DNA of 64,000 nt from Quercus robur (GCF_932294415.1 NC_065544.1:11693351-11757350); one strand, 5' to 3'. Shown: positions 33,680 to 53,428, counted from the first letter of the stretch. Numbers and translations are program-made. Notes: a model not told the origin generated them from the letters alone.

Positions 33680-34740
33680 TTGTATAGAATTTTTAAAATT
33701 TTTTACTTTGACATCCTAAAATAAAATTTTGAACATCTTGACTCTAAATTTTGTTTAAATCCAACTAAAATAAGCTTGAATATGACCATCTTACTGCCAC
33801 TTTCACAAAAAAGGTTATGTGGCAAGTTGTAGTTAGTTTTCATCTAGACCTACAACTGACATCATTTTTTTATCTACCCTTAACTACTTGCCACCTAGAC
33901 TTTGTTGTGAAATTTTTTGTAAAAGTATTGTGACAATAGCACTACTCTTAAAATATTTAATTTTATAAGAAAGAAAAAAATGTTTCAAAATTTTGCTCAT
34001 TTGTTAAAAATAAATAAATCTTCTCTTCGGGACTTTGACTTACCTTGCCATTGACAATGAAATGAAGCTATTTTTTCTTGTACTTTTCTTGTTCATCAAC
34101 AAAAAAATTACATCACTATTACAACCAACAAATCTGTATCTACATCTATGAATTATTGCCTCATTCTCCCTTCTATGTTTTCTTAGTTTTTCTTTTTGTT
34201 TGACCAAGTAATTTGATAAATGCTCTATAGATTGTCAAGTCCAAGAAGTCTTTTAGAACTTGCATCAATTCTAAGAGAGTGACCACGTGTATGGTTAAAA
34301 AGTCATATACTTCAAAAACAAAAACTTATATTAGTTACTTTTTTTTTCTTAGTTTCACATTTACTCCTACTCTTAGGTGTGTTATTATTCTTCTTTATCA
34401 TATATTTTTATCTTATTTATATTACATATAAATATAATAAGTTATTATTAATTAGACAAAAATTTATTCAATTATAATTAATTTATTAGTTATTTAATTA
34501 TATTTGTTTATGCATTCAATAGTTGTTTTCTAGTACCGATCTCATTTTTAGACTATTGTACATATATAATTATATTGCATACTAAATTGTATTTAGAATA
34601 CTATTTTAGATTATTGTATAGAATATGGAAGTTGTACATACAGAAAAAATTATTTTTTTATTTTATTTTTTATTCGCCCCCATGACAAATTCCTAACTCT
34701 GCCATTGTTGACCCCATGGGCAGCTCCACATTGGGTCTAG
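33680..34740 (-). mobile_element. Non-autonomous hAT-like element, copy 2, reversed
   Basis: The reverse complement of this stretch matches 58562-59656 over most of its length, including CTTCCATATTCTATACAATA, ATACAATTTAGTATGCAATA and TTGTTGGTTGTAATAGTGAT, and also shares the inserted MITE (here about 33813-33950). No ORF. The end nearest 34740 runs into a second terminal-like sequence (CATGGGCAGCTCCACATTGG) followed by GGGGTCATAGGACCACCCC, perhaps the end of another element of the same kind. Confidence 0.75.
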
Positions 34741-34865
34741 GGGGTCATAGGACCACCCCGACCTGGAAATAACTATTATTATATATAAATTTTTAAAAAT
34801 ATGATTTTTATTTTAAAAAAAATTTGACCACCCCAAATTTTTTTAGGCCCAACATAATTAAACTT

Positions 34866-35283
34866 TGGACAAAGTTTGGTAACAAATTTGGTTGTAAACT
34901 AAAGCAACAACTCCACTCAATATATATATATATATATATATATTTTTTTTATTGGATGTGAATTTTAACAAATCCACGATTGGATTACATTTTCTTCTTA
35001 TATCCTCCATATTTGCAAAATTTCAAGAAAATCAAAGAACAATAGTTATATTATCAATTAAATGTTTAAATTTCGAGTTTTTATAGTCTAAAATTATTCA
35101 TGAAAAATAAGTTTATGGATCAAATAGTAAATAAAATCTGATTGACATGAAATTTGACATGTATTTTAAGAACATAAAGAACATGTAATTCAACGGCTAG
35201 ATTTTCAAAATATATAACCATGTTAATTTGTTTAGTGAAAGTTGTAGTCTTAGGCTACAACTAAATTTGTAACCAAACATTAT
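34866..35283. mobile_element. MITE-like element of about 415 bp with 30-bp terminal inverted repeats
   Basis: Left end GGACAAAGTTTGGTAACAAA and right end TTTGTAACCAAACATTATCC are imperfect inverted copies. The body (TTATTGGATGTGAATTTTAA ... GACATGAAATTTGACATG) recurs at 39385-40165. A TA microsatellite lies inside. No coding capacity. Confidence 0.78.
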
Positions 35284-38200
35284 CCTTAAACTTTGGTCCT
35301 CTTAACAATATATTAGGTCCTTACAAAGAAAAAGAAAAAACCCAAGAAAAATTTTATTTAACTAAAATTTTGAAAGAAACATAGTTTATAACATTGAGTT
35401 TCTTAATGACCACCTTTAAAAAAATTCCTAAAACCACCACTGAATAACCCTTCCGGAAAAAGGTCCTAGATTTATGATGGCATGTTACCATATAATTGGT
35501 AAAATATAAAATAGAATACTTAAATATAAAGTAGAATACTTTGACTGAGAAAGCAGATTTTAATTCAATGGCATAGTAGATCAAACATGTGAAAACTCTC
35601 AAAATATAAATATATCATGCTTATTCATGCAGGGCTATAAAGGACTTTATGATAAAAGAGTTAGGTTTGTTTACTATGTATTATGATGATTGACAAGGTT
35701 CAAAGCAAGGGTAGGAGCTGTAAATAGGTGAAAACACTGAGGGGTATAATGGTAAAGATCGATGGTGGGGAGATGACAGCTGGCAATCACCTCAAACTGA
35801 GGTGGCAAATAGAATGTGTGGGGTCCTCACATAGGTTTCAAACTTTGGTTTGGAGTCGATCTGTACAAATGTGTTTTCTTTCTTGCGCCTCTTCTTTGCC
35901 TTCTCAGACTTCCCACGTGGCTTCGCTGGTTCTACCATCACGCCGTCAATGACTTGTATTGTATTATGTCAGTCTAGAACCAAAATGTTGAAATTCCCAA
36001 CCCTTATCTAGGAATTTTAGGGTATTCAAAACTCTTCGAATATCTGTGTATTATTTGTTTGAGTGTGTGTAGTCATGCCGTCATGCATATTTTAAGTTAT
36101 ATTACTGTGTAGCTCATACGGATATAATTAAAAACAATCATAATAATACTTTTTTTTAGAAGAGATTTAAGTTACACATAGTATTAGTTTACACTTTTTT
36201 AAACTATTCATTTCTAAAATATGTAATGGTTTCTCAATATATATATATATGATTTAGAATTTAATTAGATTTAAACTCTTTGATTTTTTTTCACCCAATA
36301 ATTCCCTTACCACAAAAAAAAAATTTTAAAATAAATAAATAGACACTTGACGGAAAATTGAACTCCAATTGAAATCCCTCTTCGATTTTTACACTTAATA
36401 ATTCACTTAGCATAAAATTAAAAATTAAATGAGACATATGGAGCAAAATTGAAAATTCAATTGAAATCTAATTAGATTTTCTCTGAGTTTTGGTTATTAA
36501 TATATATTGATTATCATTAAATATTAAGGGTAATACTTGTTGCACACAATCCAATTTTTGAACTGAAATCATGACTTGAAGTCACAATTTTTATGTTGAA
36601 AATCATTACATAAATTACGGTTTCAGTTATAAAATAGGGCATGTGTAAAACTGTGTAGTATGATTAGAAGAATATGATTATTTGACTTGTCAAGTAATAA
36701 GATAGAATGATTTTTACTCTAATATATCGGTTTCAAGAAAAATCTTGTCATATCTAGAAGAAAAAAAATATGACCTTGACAATAGAGGGGACTAGCTGGC
36801 CCATGATATATTGTACATGCACGTGTAGAAAATTTGTTGCCATTGAATGGTGCTGGAAGAGATTACATTTTCAAGGGAATGTAATCATGTTGTCATGCAA
36901 AAAATGATAGGAAGCAAGCTTGCACTCACATGGGCCTTGATTTATAATTTGTGTTTGGGCAAAAAACAAAGGACTTGGAGACAGACAAGAAACATGGATT
37001 AGCTAACGGTTGCTGTACTTTTGAGGCTATAATAAGCCATGAGTTTTTATTAACATGGTCCCTTAGTTAATTTCGTAAAAGAATATGGTACCCTTAAACA
37101 GTAGGTATGGGACATTATATTTATTAGATTTGTATTTATGGTATACGACACCATTTGCATGCATTATTGACAATATCTTCTGGCTGTAAGAACTAAGAAA
37201 GATGGTGGGAGGTAACTATAGCTAGGGTAAGTAATTACTTTTATAAGGACTATAAAGATATCTACAACCCTAATTCAGAGACTTTATGTGTGTTTTAATT
37301 AATGACCAAGGGTCATAGAAATTATTATTCTTATTTTTAACGTAACATGATTCTTATAACCTATGATACTACTTCATACCCATAGTATAACACCCAAATC
37401 AGTGATAGCCATATAATCCATGGAAATGATCCTGTTAGAGATTATTATTCTTTTCTAGTTAACATGATTTTTATAACCAAATGATACTTTTTTCATACCT
37501 ATATATTATATCACTCAAATAAGTGATAGTCATGTAATCCATGGAGATGATCTTGTCCTTTTAGGATTCTAAAATTATCTTTCATTACTTAATGGAATGA
37601 AATTTTAAATTACATAGCACCATACACCTTTAGATATATGAAAAAACTAAAGTTTCACAAGGAAATATACCCTTTTCATTTGGAATCAAATGTAGAGTAT
37701 CCTGATCTTGATTTAGGATTAAAGTCATCTGATTAGACATTAGCTATCGTAGAGTTAGATTGAATGTGGGAAAATAGTGTTGATCATTGTATTATACTGA
37801 ATTCCTTTCTTATTTCAAATTAGATGCTAACCTATCTTCAATTAAAAGTTATTAGTATTTAGACACTAATATTTTTTTTAATCATTTACTAATTACACAC
37901 AAATGGAATAATTATGGACCCTTGTTTTCTAGATTTTCAGCTTTTCTTTTCTAATGCTAAAAATATTTTATATGTTATCTCTAAGAGAAAGCAACATAGT
38001 TAGAAAAAAAAAAAAAATATATATATATATATATATAGTTTTTAACAAGCTGAAAAATAACTAAAACTTCAAAACTTTGATGACAAGCAATGCTTTTGAA
38101 GGAAATAAGTTGGACTAGTCCAACTTGCACCATGCAAGTCCTTAAATAATTAAAGCCTCTGAGGATTAGTACAATAATTTTTGTTCTGAGTATTACACTT

Positions 38201-39067
38201 TTTCAAAGATACAAATAGTAACTTGTACGTTTTACCAATTTCTAATTAACATTTTTAAGTTAAAAGATAATTTGTTAATTAGTTCATGCAATGGAAATTA
38301 GTGTCTCCAGGGTCACCAATCTATACTTTTTTTTTCTCAATTTAAAGGAGATTATAGTGTTTAATATGAAACTATAGGGAAGAAACCAGTGTAATGTAGT
38401 GAATTTTCAAAGAAGATTAGTGTAATTTTTGGGATATTCCATGTAAATTTTCTGAATTATAAGCTAAGAAATCGTGGACTTCTATAAACTTCTAGACTCC
38501 TCCAAAATTTATTATAATAAAAAAAATAAAAATAAAACCACCTTCTAGACTCTAAATACTTTCTGTTGGTTTCAAACAATTGAAAGTTGAAAGCCAACAA
38601 TAAAACAAAACACATGAAAAGTTTCTTGGTCAAACAAAGACCATGTTGATTCTCCAAAACGAAAAAAACCATATTCCCTTTGTTTTTGCTTTCGTAATTG
38701 ATGATTCAAAAGATGTTTGAATAAGTATATAGCTTCATGTAAAATATTCCTTGCTTCCCAAGTAAATAAATTAAAAATAAATAAAAATCAAAGCAACATT
38801 TATCAAAAAGAACAAAGCAAAAAAACAAAAATGGATTTCAAAGTAAAAAAAAAAATCCCTCTTGGGTGCTAAGTTTTGGTTCCGCTGTCACTTTTGACAC
38901 CAACTGGCTCATGTGGCTCAATTAGTGTTACAATTATTAGGGTGTAATATTTTAAGCCTGCCCCACCAACCTGCAAGTGTCTTCTAATTATTGAATCAGT
39001 AATATATTAATAACGCTAATTACAAAGAATTGGAAGAAGTTTTGATTGAGTGTCATGCCCTTCCATC

Positions 39068-39105
<38 letters not shown>

Positions 39106-39384
39106 ATTTTACTCTAAACTAAGAAAGCTAAATCCTAGCTAGAAAAAGAAATTAATGAAAATAATAATTGAGCTCTCTCAGATTCCATCATTGTTAACAA
39201 TTATGATCCCAGACAGCTAGCTAGACCAATCATCCAAGTGGAATCGTGACTACCCCTGTCAACCACATCATATACATCTAATCTTAATCACTGAATTTAA
39301 AACCTAAATCCTGTTTTGTCTATTAAGATCTTAGAATATCTTTGTAATCTTTTACTAGACCACTAAACAAAAAAATTAAAGGGA
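35284..39384. other. Intergenic stretch without a gene
   Basis: AT-rich DNA. A more GC-rich patch at 35740-35950 contains a G-box-like CCACGTGG and an ORF of 74 codons without recognisable features. A tandem duplication lies at 37321-37556 and long TA microsatellites near 38020 and 39074-39100. I see no supported coding or RNA gene. Confidence 0.5.
37321..37556. repeat. Diverged tandem duplication of about 115 bp
   Basis: Units 37321-37434 and 37441-37556 both begin ATTATTATTCTT and both contain ATAATCCATGG[A]-type and GTGATAG blocks in the same order. Confidence 0.85.
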
Positions 39385-40165
39385 AAAGTTTGGCTATAAA
39401 GTTGTAGCTAAATGATTATAATTTCACTTAATATTTCTTTTGAGTAAACTATATATTTGATCCCTATCATTTACACTATATTTTAATTTGATCCCTAACC
39501 TTTCAATTGTGTCAATTTGGTCCCTAACTTTTCAGTCTCGTGTCACTTTAATCTCTACTATTATATTTTAGATGAAAATTGATGACATGGAAAACGGCCA
39601 AAATAAAATTTTAGTTTATTCTCACATCAACAGAAGCTAATGTTTTATTTTGGCCATTAGACATGTCATCAATTTTCATCCAAAAAATAACAATACGGAC
39701 TAAATTGACATGGTACTAAAAGGTTAATGACCAAATTGAAACAATTGAAAGGTTAAGAATCAAATTGAAATATGGTGGTATATAAAATAAGGACAAAAAA
39801 CGTAGTTTACCCTTTTTTTTTTATTGGATGTGAATGTGAATTTTGATAAATCCACCATTGGATTATATTTTCTTCTTATATCTTTTATGATTACAAAATT
39901 TCTAAAAGATCAAAGATTAATAGCTATATTATCAATCAAATGTTTAAATTTCAAAGTTTTGTAGTCTAAAATTATGTATAAAAATTAAGTTTGTAAATCG
40001 AATGGTAAATGACACTCTATTGATATGAAATTTGACATGCATGTTAAAAACATAAAGAATATGAAATGTAATAATTAAAATTTTAAAATTCTTAGTCATG
40101 TTAATTTTTTTTAATGAGAATTGTAGTCATTGACTACTACCAAGTTTGTAGCCAAGTCCATAAAT
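39385..40165. mobile_element. Second copy of the 34866-35283 family, split by a nested MITE
   Basis: Outer ends AAGTTTGGCTATAAAGTTGT and AAGTTTGTAGCCAAGTCC are inverted copies. The body matches the 34866 element from TTATTGGATGTGAATG onward, and the match to the first part stops exactly where a separate inverted-repeat element (39442-39812) begins. Confidence 0.8.
39442..39812. mobile_element. 371-bp inverted-repeat MITE nested in another element
   Basis: Begins GAGTAAACTATATATTTGAT and ends ACGTAGTTTACCC; the ends are inverted copies extending over roughly 90 bp (CCTAACCTTTCAATTGTGTC against GAAACAATTGAAAGGTTAAG). It is bounded by poly-T, so the target duplication cannot be measured. Confidence 0.85.
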
Positions 40166-40298
40166 AAATAAATACGGTATAGCTTCAAAGTTTCCAAAGT
40201 CTCAAGTAGTTCACCTCCCAAAATTGCGCCTGTAAAATGCTAAATTATACTTAGATAGTGTGTCATGTGTGTGGTACACGAAAACGTTTAGATGAAAT

Positions 40299-40341
<43 letters not shown>

Positions 40342-43300
40342 TAAAGTTAGACATGAGAAACTATACAGAATATCAAACTTAATTTAATTAGAATTTTTTA
40401 AGAGAAAACTAAACATAATAAGTAATGACTCGAGTTCTAATTCAATATCTTTTTAGAGAGTTTCAATCTATAACGTTCACTCCTGATGATAACTCTTTAT
40501 CATCAAACTAAATTACTAATCAATTTATTTATTTATTTTTTATTATGTAGATGAAGATTGAGTTCTATTTCAATTAAACGAATATATAACAGCTCAAAAC
40601 TTTTTAATTATATACAATATAACACTTTCTATAAACTGATAGGATAATTAGCTCTTCATAGATTTTTTTGAGATTTTTTTTCCCCAAAAGCTGTATTATA
40701 TCATCTATAGACTATAACTGCCTCATATTTAGGTGGACAACCTGTCAAATATACATCCACAATCAAATATACATCCACAAGAATAAACTTATCAATTCTT
40801 TGAACAGTAGTACAAGATTTAAGACAAACCATGTAGGGCCATTTTTCTTGATTCATTTTTAATGGTAGCTTTATAGTTGATACACTTGTCAAATCAGAAT
40901 AATAATACACTTTACATCACAAGCAAAGTCTAGAGCTGGCCATTTTGTAGATTAATATAACTTAATCCAAGATTATGGCAGAGGTGATAGGATGCAATGA
41001 AGCTCTAGTGCACTTATTTTATATAAATTGAAAAAAAAAAGAAAAAAAAGAAAAAAAAAAGCGCTAGATGAAAGAGACTAGAAAGTAGTAACTTGATAAT
41101 TTGATCAAAAAGCCATGGTGTGGGCGTGAGCAATAGCCAATAGACACAAAAAATTAATCTTATAGTTGATGAGGTTAGGGGTGACATAAATAAGAAAGTC
41201 TATTTCAATGGTCTTAGTAGAAAACTGATTACATTCTTTTAATTTTTTTGTTAATTTTTTTATGGAGTAGAACACCTATGAAGACTCAAACAAGATACAA
41301 AAAATGACATAGTATAGCGTTTGAGTGCAGAACTCCAATGACAAGGACGGATTATAAATGCTCTCTTTGTCATCTTCTTTTCTTTTCTTTTTTTGATAGG
41401 ACTCTCTTTGTCATCTTGAAAACGAAAGTGATTATTGGTAATTAATAGTGATAAGACTTATAAATTATAATTTATCCTTATTCCTATCCAAATTTGAGAT
41501 ATTCCCAAACGTAAACACATTGATTCTTAGAAGTCTGTATCACACAAGCAAAAAAAGTTCTCATAGGATAGGGCTAAAGGAAAACTGATAGGTAATGAAA
41601 AGGGAAAAAAAATAATTGATGTTAACTATGTATGGACTTGATTTTGGGATGCATTGGCTTCCATAGATTTTTATTAAATCTTATCTGATCAATTCTGGAC
41701 AAAAATATTTCAGTTTTGAGCCTCCAATTTTATCTCAATGAATCAGCACCATCTATTATATCCTATAAATAAATATTAAATTACTAATTGTCTTAAAAGT
41801 TTAAACACCATCTTAAAACTATATAAAAGGATGAATTTAATCATTCTTTTAACAATACCAATTTTTTTTCTTCTGAATAATACCATCTTATCTTAACATT
41901 ACAGTTCATAGTCACAGATATACAGGATAGCAAATAAATGAAATTCATATTACATGTCATGTTCAGATTGGAGAAAAAACTGGGGTGGGTAGAATCAGTA
42001 AAATCCAACTCCCAGGGCCACAGGGTCTAAATCCATTGCTGTTTGACCCACATATGCATGAGCATGACATTGATTTTTGATGAACTTGTAAGCAATAGTG
42101 GCTTATTGAGTGAAAGCAAGAGATTTTAAGTTCCTTTATGAGACTGGCTTCCTTCCTAGAAGAATTAAATTACTGGTCTAGCTTCTTCGCAGGATTAGTT
42201 TTCTCATAAATACAAAAAATATCTGCTGGGATATCCTTAAAAAAATTCAATTTCAGGTCTGGACTTAAGTGAAAGATTTTGACACAAAAGTTCTATCAAG
42301 AAAGCCCAAGCCCTAATCCACCTTAGGTCAAGGCATCACCATGACCAAATTGTGTGGGATGGTATGTCAAGCCACACACTACATCAACAAATTTGCACCA
42401 TTTCTTGAATCAAAATGAGAGTGGCCTGAAAAGATTAGCTTTGGTTCAATGTATTGAATGGGACACGAAAGTGACATGTGATCATTTTTAGATATGTGCC
42501 CCCCAATTAGAGAAAACTCCAACTTGACACCCTCACTCCCATAAGCTTAGAACTCATCTACACCATGCCTCTCCCCTATCATTCTCATCATTAAGTCAAT
42601 CTTCCCAAGAATAGTCATTCCTCTATTAATGATAATTTTGAAAATAAAAGTGTCTTCAAAAGACAAGCTTGTTGCCGACTAATAGTAACTTCTAACTCTC
42701 TTTGGAAAATTGATCATATCATGCCCCCTAACAATTTAGAATTGTTGTGGCTTGCTTGGCAAGATGGAGCGTTTAAAAACAAGTTATCAAATAAATCTCT
42801 CTTTAAAAAGTGGGTCCAATTATGATATAGTTAGTTGAGGAGCATTCATAAGGTTTTTTTTTTTTTTTTTTTTGGGGAGAAACCAATTCTTAGGCGAGCT
42901 GTCTCTTTGGGTAAAAGACACTTGTAATTGCATGAAAGCTCAAATGCATGTGCAATTGCATTTTAATTGAATTAATTACTCTTGTATTTTTTTTTTTTTA
43001 ATTTGATATTTACAATGGAGAGAATTTGAATCTTGAATGAAAATCTACGTTAAAAATACCAACCAAGAGGCCTAAATTGAGCTAGAAGTCCCTTGAAATT
43101 ACTTTTGTATGAAATTTTGCTTTCCAAGTGAGTTAATTAGGTGTCGCTTTATGCTTAATTGAAGCATTTTACTTTAATCAAATATGGGATTTTTCCTAAA
43201 TTGAGGTTTCCGCATAGCTGGTTATAGTACTAAAAGATTGAAGAAACTGCTACAATAAACACTTCAGCAAACAAAAAAAAAATGTTACAATTAACGGCTT
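40166..43300. other. Intergenic stretch downstream of MCM6
   Basis: No gene recognised. Contains TA runs (about 40303-40336), a SINE-like relic near 40455-40575, A-rich tracts (about 41030-41060), and a SINE at 42988-43096. Confidence 0.5.
42988..43096 (-). mobile_element. tRNA-derived SINE, reversed
   Basis: The reverse complement contains CTAGCTCAATTTAGGC (A-box-like) and GATTCAAATTC (B-box-like) and ends in an A tail. Direct repeats AATTACTYTTGTAT at 42974-42987 and 43097-43110 (one mismatch) are the target duplication. It closely resembles the MIP2 intron 6 SINE. Confidence 0.85.
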
Positions 43301-43642
43301 GAAACTCAATCTCACAATGAAATAGATTAAGATTCAAGGAGATGCACCACTGACATAAGTTACAACAAATTACTAGAAAAATTCAGCTCTTGCAGCAGCA
43401 GCCAGCTGTACTTTAGATAACATCGAAAAATAATCAGTCAGGCAACCATACTTCCTTTCATTAGTAAACTGTCTAAGACGCACTAGGCTGTTGATGGCAC
43501 CAAACTTTCATCTGTACCAGATCCACCATAGAATTGTAGAGCCTAACTTGCTGCAGAACACATGGCTAAGTTACATGAAGAAAACTACGAAGTGTCGAGA
43601 CCATAGATGAAGTGGTTTCATAGTCTTAAAAGCTTTGCCTCC

Positions 43643-50395
<6,753 letters not shown>

Positions 50396-50492
50396 TTTCT
50401 TCTTCTGAGTCGGATTCAGAAACCCTAGCTTTCTCTCTCACTCTGAGTGAGTTTCTGAGAGATCTGAATTCTAAGGAAAGGGGGCTAGATAT

Positions 50493-50502
50493 GGCGGGAA
50501 AA
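50493..50502 (-). promoter_or_regulatory. E2F-type site upstream of MCM6 (proximal)
   Basis: GGCGGGAAAA on the plus strand, i.e. TTTTCCCGCC in the MCM6 direction, fits the E2F consensus TTTSSCGC. It is about 100 bases upstream of the MCM6 start codon. E2F control of MCM genes at G1/S is well established in plants; use of this site is inferred. Confidence 0.72.
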
Positions 50503-50522
50503 TAAGGAGAGGGACCCAACGG

Positions 50523-50531
50523 TTTCGCGCC
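50523..50531 (+). promoter_or_regulatory. E2F-type site upstream of MCM6 (distal)
   Basis: TTTCGCGCC matches the E2F consensus exactly and lies about 130 bases upstream of the start codon, 20 bases beyond the proximal site and in opposite orientation. Confidence 0.72.
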
Positions 50532-50549
50532 AAAAAACCCTTCTCAGAC

Positions 50550-50828
50550 ACCACCTCTCTATTTTGTGGGCCTTTTGTTCAGAATATTGGACCATACGAA
50601 TATAAGCCTAATGTGGCCACTACAAGAAATGTTGTTGTTATTGTTAAGGCCCAATTCCATCACAACATTTTTTGGTATTCGGGCTATTTGCCAATAGTTT
50701 CATTTGGGACCAACTCTCCTCCCATTTAAAAATCTCTCGTTCTCTCCTGTTTTTTTAAGATGAAAGATACGTGGTTACTAAACAATCCCTTTGTTTGCTC
50801 CCAAAGAGAAATACAATAGCTTGGTGAC

Positions 50829-50863
<35 letters not shown>

Positions 50864-53260
50864 TAAGATGAAAATTGTATTTAACGAGGTTATGTTCTAA
50901 CACTTGGATTTTTTAGTAGCCACATGTCTTTCCCCTTAAAAAAAAGGAGAGAGAATAGGAATGGAGCCGATCTCGCAAGTTAGGGCTAATATGAGGGGAA
51001 AAAAAATGAAGCATTGAAATGAAAATTTTGAAATTTAAATGGCTAAAATAAAAAACAACTCTAAACCCTTACGGACCAAAATTGTAAATTTGTCAAAAAA
51101 AATATAATGACAAGGGTATGATTCTCATAAATATCCAAACATGTTATTACAAATGGTCTTAAATGAAAAAAACTTACAACAGAATGTAGCTCTAAGTATT
51201 TGCAAGACTTCCCCCCCCCCCCCCCCCCCCCTTTTATGTAGACATCCTATTTCATAACCATTAAAATCCTTTTTAAACCCAAGTATTACTAGGGGGTAAA
51301 ATTTTCACTTCACATAGGTGAAACATTTCATAGTTGAGCCAATATTAAAATTGATCTTATATGGATTCCAGTTAGTCCAATTAATGAAGTTTTTGATGTT
51401 TAAATAAGAGATTTGAGGTTTAATACTCATCTACACCAAAAATCAATTGGTATATTAGTCTAATAATAAAGAAGGGCAATCATTAGAAGCGAATGTCATA
51501 GGTTGAAACTCTATATAAAAAAAATAGATATTATATGAAGCCTTCAATGAATTTAAGTGTAAAATGGTTCTTTTCACTTTTAGGAGTCAAAAGTCAAAAT
51601 TTTTTTTTTTTTTTAAATTTTTTTATCAAGGTATACAATAGACCAATCTTTATTATTTAAAGGATGTTTTCACCATTGACATGCATGCATAAGATTCATT
51701 TAGTTTTTAATTGGTTATTTAAAAGATTATTTAGAATTTAACAAAAAACTTATTTCTGTTGATTTGAATTGGAGATAATGTTATGCATGCAAGAACAAGA
51801 TAATCCAAGTAGACAATGTGTGATTTATTGAATTATTTACATAATTATTTATTTTTCATTTAAAAAATTATCTGCCAAAGGGCTAATTACTGTTCTCTCA
51901 AAAAACTATATATATATATATATATATATACACACTCAAAATCTCATTTGTAGAGATTTTTATTTTTATCTGAATTTTTTCATTAATTTTAGTGATTATC
52001 CATGGTTTTCAACTTATTTCGACTATTTCTTGATTAATTATGTTCTTCAACAATTAAAATTCAATTAATCAAAATAATTACATTATCCAATAAGATAAAA
52101 TAATTATCGTAAATACTTAAAAGAATTCAGCATTATCTACTTAGAATTATCTAGTGCTTAAATGTCTACCATTATTAAAAATTCAAACTAATATCAATTA
52201 AATTATAATCAGTTTTTTTTAAGGACATTAATAATCCTAAGCATGCATGTCTATAGTAAGACTGTTCTTGATCAATCAAAATTAATCTTTCATAAAAGCA
52301 CTATTTTGCACCCCCAAAAAAAAAAAAAAAAATCAATATATTCTTGATTGCATAATGACCACATGTGTTTGAATTTTGGGGTAAATGTCAATTATGGGAT
52401 TTCACACCCTTGTGAAATTTTGTTACAATAAATCTTGTAGTTCAACTTACACTTTTTGGTGTTTTCAATTGAGAGATATACAGTTTAAATCATCTTTTTC
52501 ATAATTATTGGATTTATATATATTACTATTTCATTTTTTTTTCTTAGCACTAGAAAGGATTGAAAATTGAAAATTTTAATGTTTATAAAATGAGGTGTCT
52601 ATATACTTGTACCAATAAACTTGCAATATGCCGATACGTGGTGATTGTGTAATTTTGGTTCCCTGAGATTGGATAATGACGTGTAAATTTGTAATACGTG
52701 ACTATTTGTTTTATGAGTGTGTATGTGTGTGCGCCCCCATAAGTCATGAGTAAGGCTGAGAAGAGATTGTTTGAATTTTATAAACGATTTTTGTGAAATT
52801 TATGAACGGTTCTCCTTACATTTGAATTGTAAAATTATTATCTGAATATTTATTAGGTAATTAGGTTGGATGAGTACGTGTAAAATTGTAAAATTCAAGT
52901 ATGTGACTATTTGTTTAAGTGTGTTAGAATCTTAGATTTTATTATTATTATTATTATAAGTTTATAACGCGTTGCGCTTGCATGTTGGTAGTTGTCAATT
53001 TTTTTTTGTTTTTTTGAGAATCATGTTGAAGTTGTCAAATTATTATTATGTATTTAGAATTTGCGAGTGATATTCAAAATAGGTGTTTTTTTTTTGGAGG
53101 TGGATATTTGTAATTGTAAATTCCTGTTGATTCATTCAAAAAAAAAAACACACACACACACATTTGGATGAGTGTATATCTAGTATAGTCAATAGTGTCT
53201 TTTTTTTTTTTTTTTTTTTTTTTTGGAGAAGGTAGCCAAATGTGTCTTGGTTCATGGTTG
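50550..53260. other. Intergenic stretch upstream of MCM6
   Basis: No gene. Contains a GA microsatellite (about 50829-50860), a run of 21 C at 51211-51231, a SINE-like element at about 51350-51525, a TA microsatellite at about 51908-51930 and poly-A/T tracts. Confidence 0.5.
51350..51525 (+). repeat. SINE-like element, family 2
   Basis: Contains CCAGTTAGTCCAATTAATGA, TTTGAGGTTTAATACTCATC, CTACACCAAAAATCAATTGG and GTCATAGGTTGAAACTC followed by A, in the same order as the copy at 53268-53428. Confidence 0.65.
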
Positions 53261-53267
53261 CATGTGG

Positions 53268-53428
53268 GTTTCAACTAGTTCAATTGGTAGAGTCTTTGAT
53301 GGTTGAATAAAAAATCTGGGGTTCAATCCCCACCTACACCAAAAACTGATTGGTGTCTTGGTCTGATGATATAAAATTATCATTAGGAACAGATGTCATA
53401 GGTTGAAACTCTCTCTAAAAAAAAAAAA
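53268..53428 (+). repeat. SINE-like element, family 2, best-preserved copy
   Basis: A-box-like TAGTTCAATTGGTAGAG and B-box GGGGTTCAATCCCC are spaced as in tRNA promoters, followed by a unique body (CTACACCAAAAACTGATTGG) and a poly-A tail at about 53418-53430. It is not a tRNA because the sequence after the B box does not close an acceptor stem. Confidence 0.75.

Noticed and set aside
35728-35952. 74-codon ORF near a G-box-like CCACGTGG
   Set aside because: No domain, no codon-level signs of coding, and no neighbouring exons that would extend it.
39074-39100. Regular short repeats that could suggest an array
   Set aside because: They are TA microsatellites. No direct repeats with unique spacers occur anywhere, so there is no CRISPR array.
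53280-53345. tRNA-like A and B boxes
   Set aside because: The spacing fits a Pol III promoter but no acceptor stem or anticodon arm can be folded, so it is a SINE head, not a tRNA gene.
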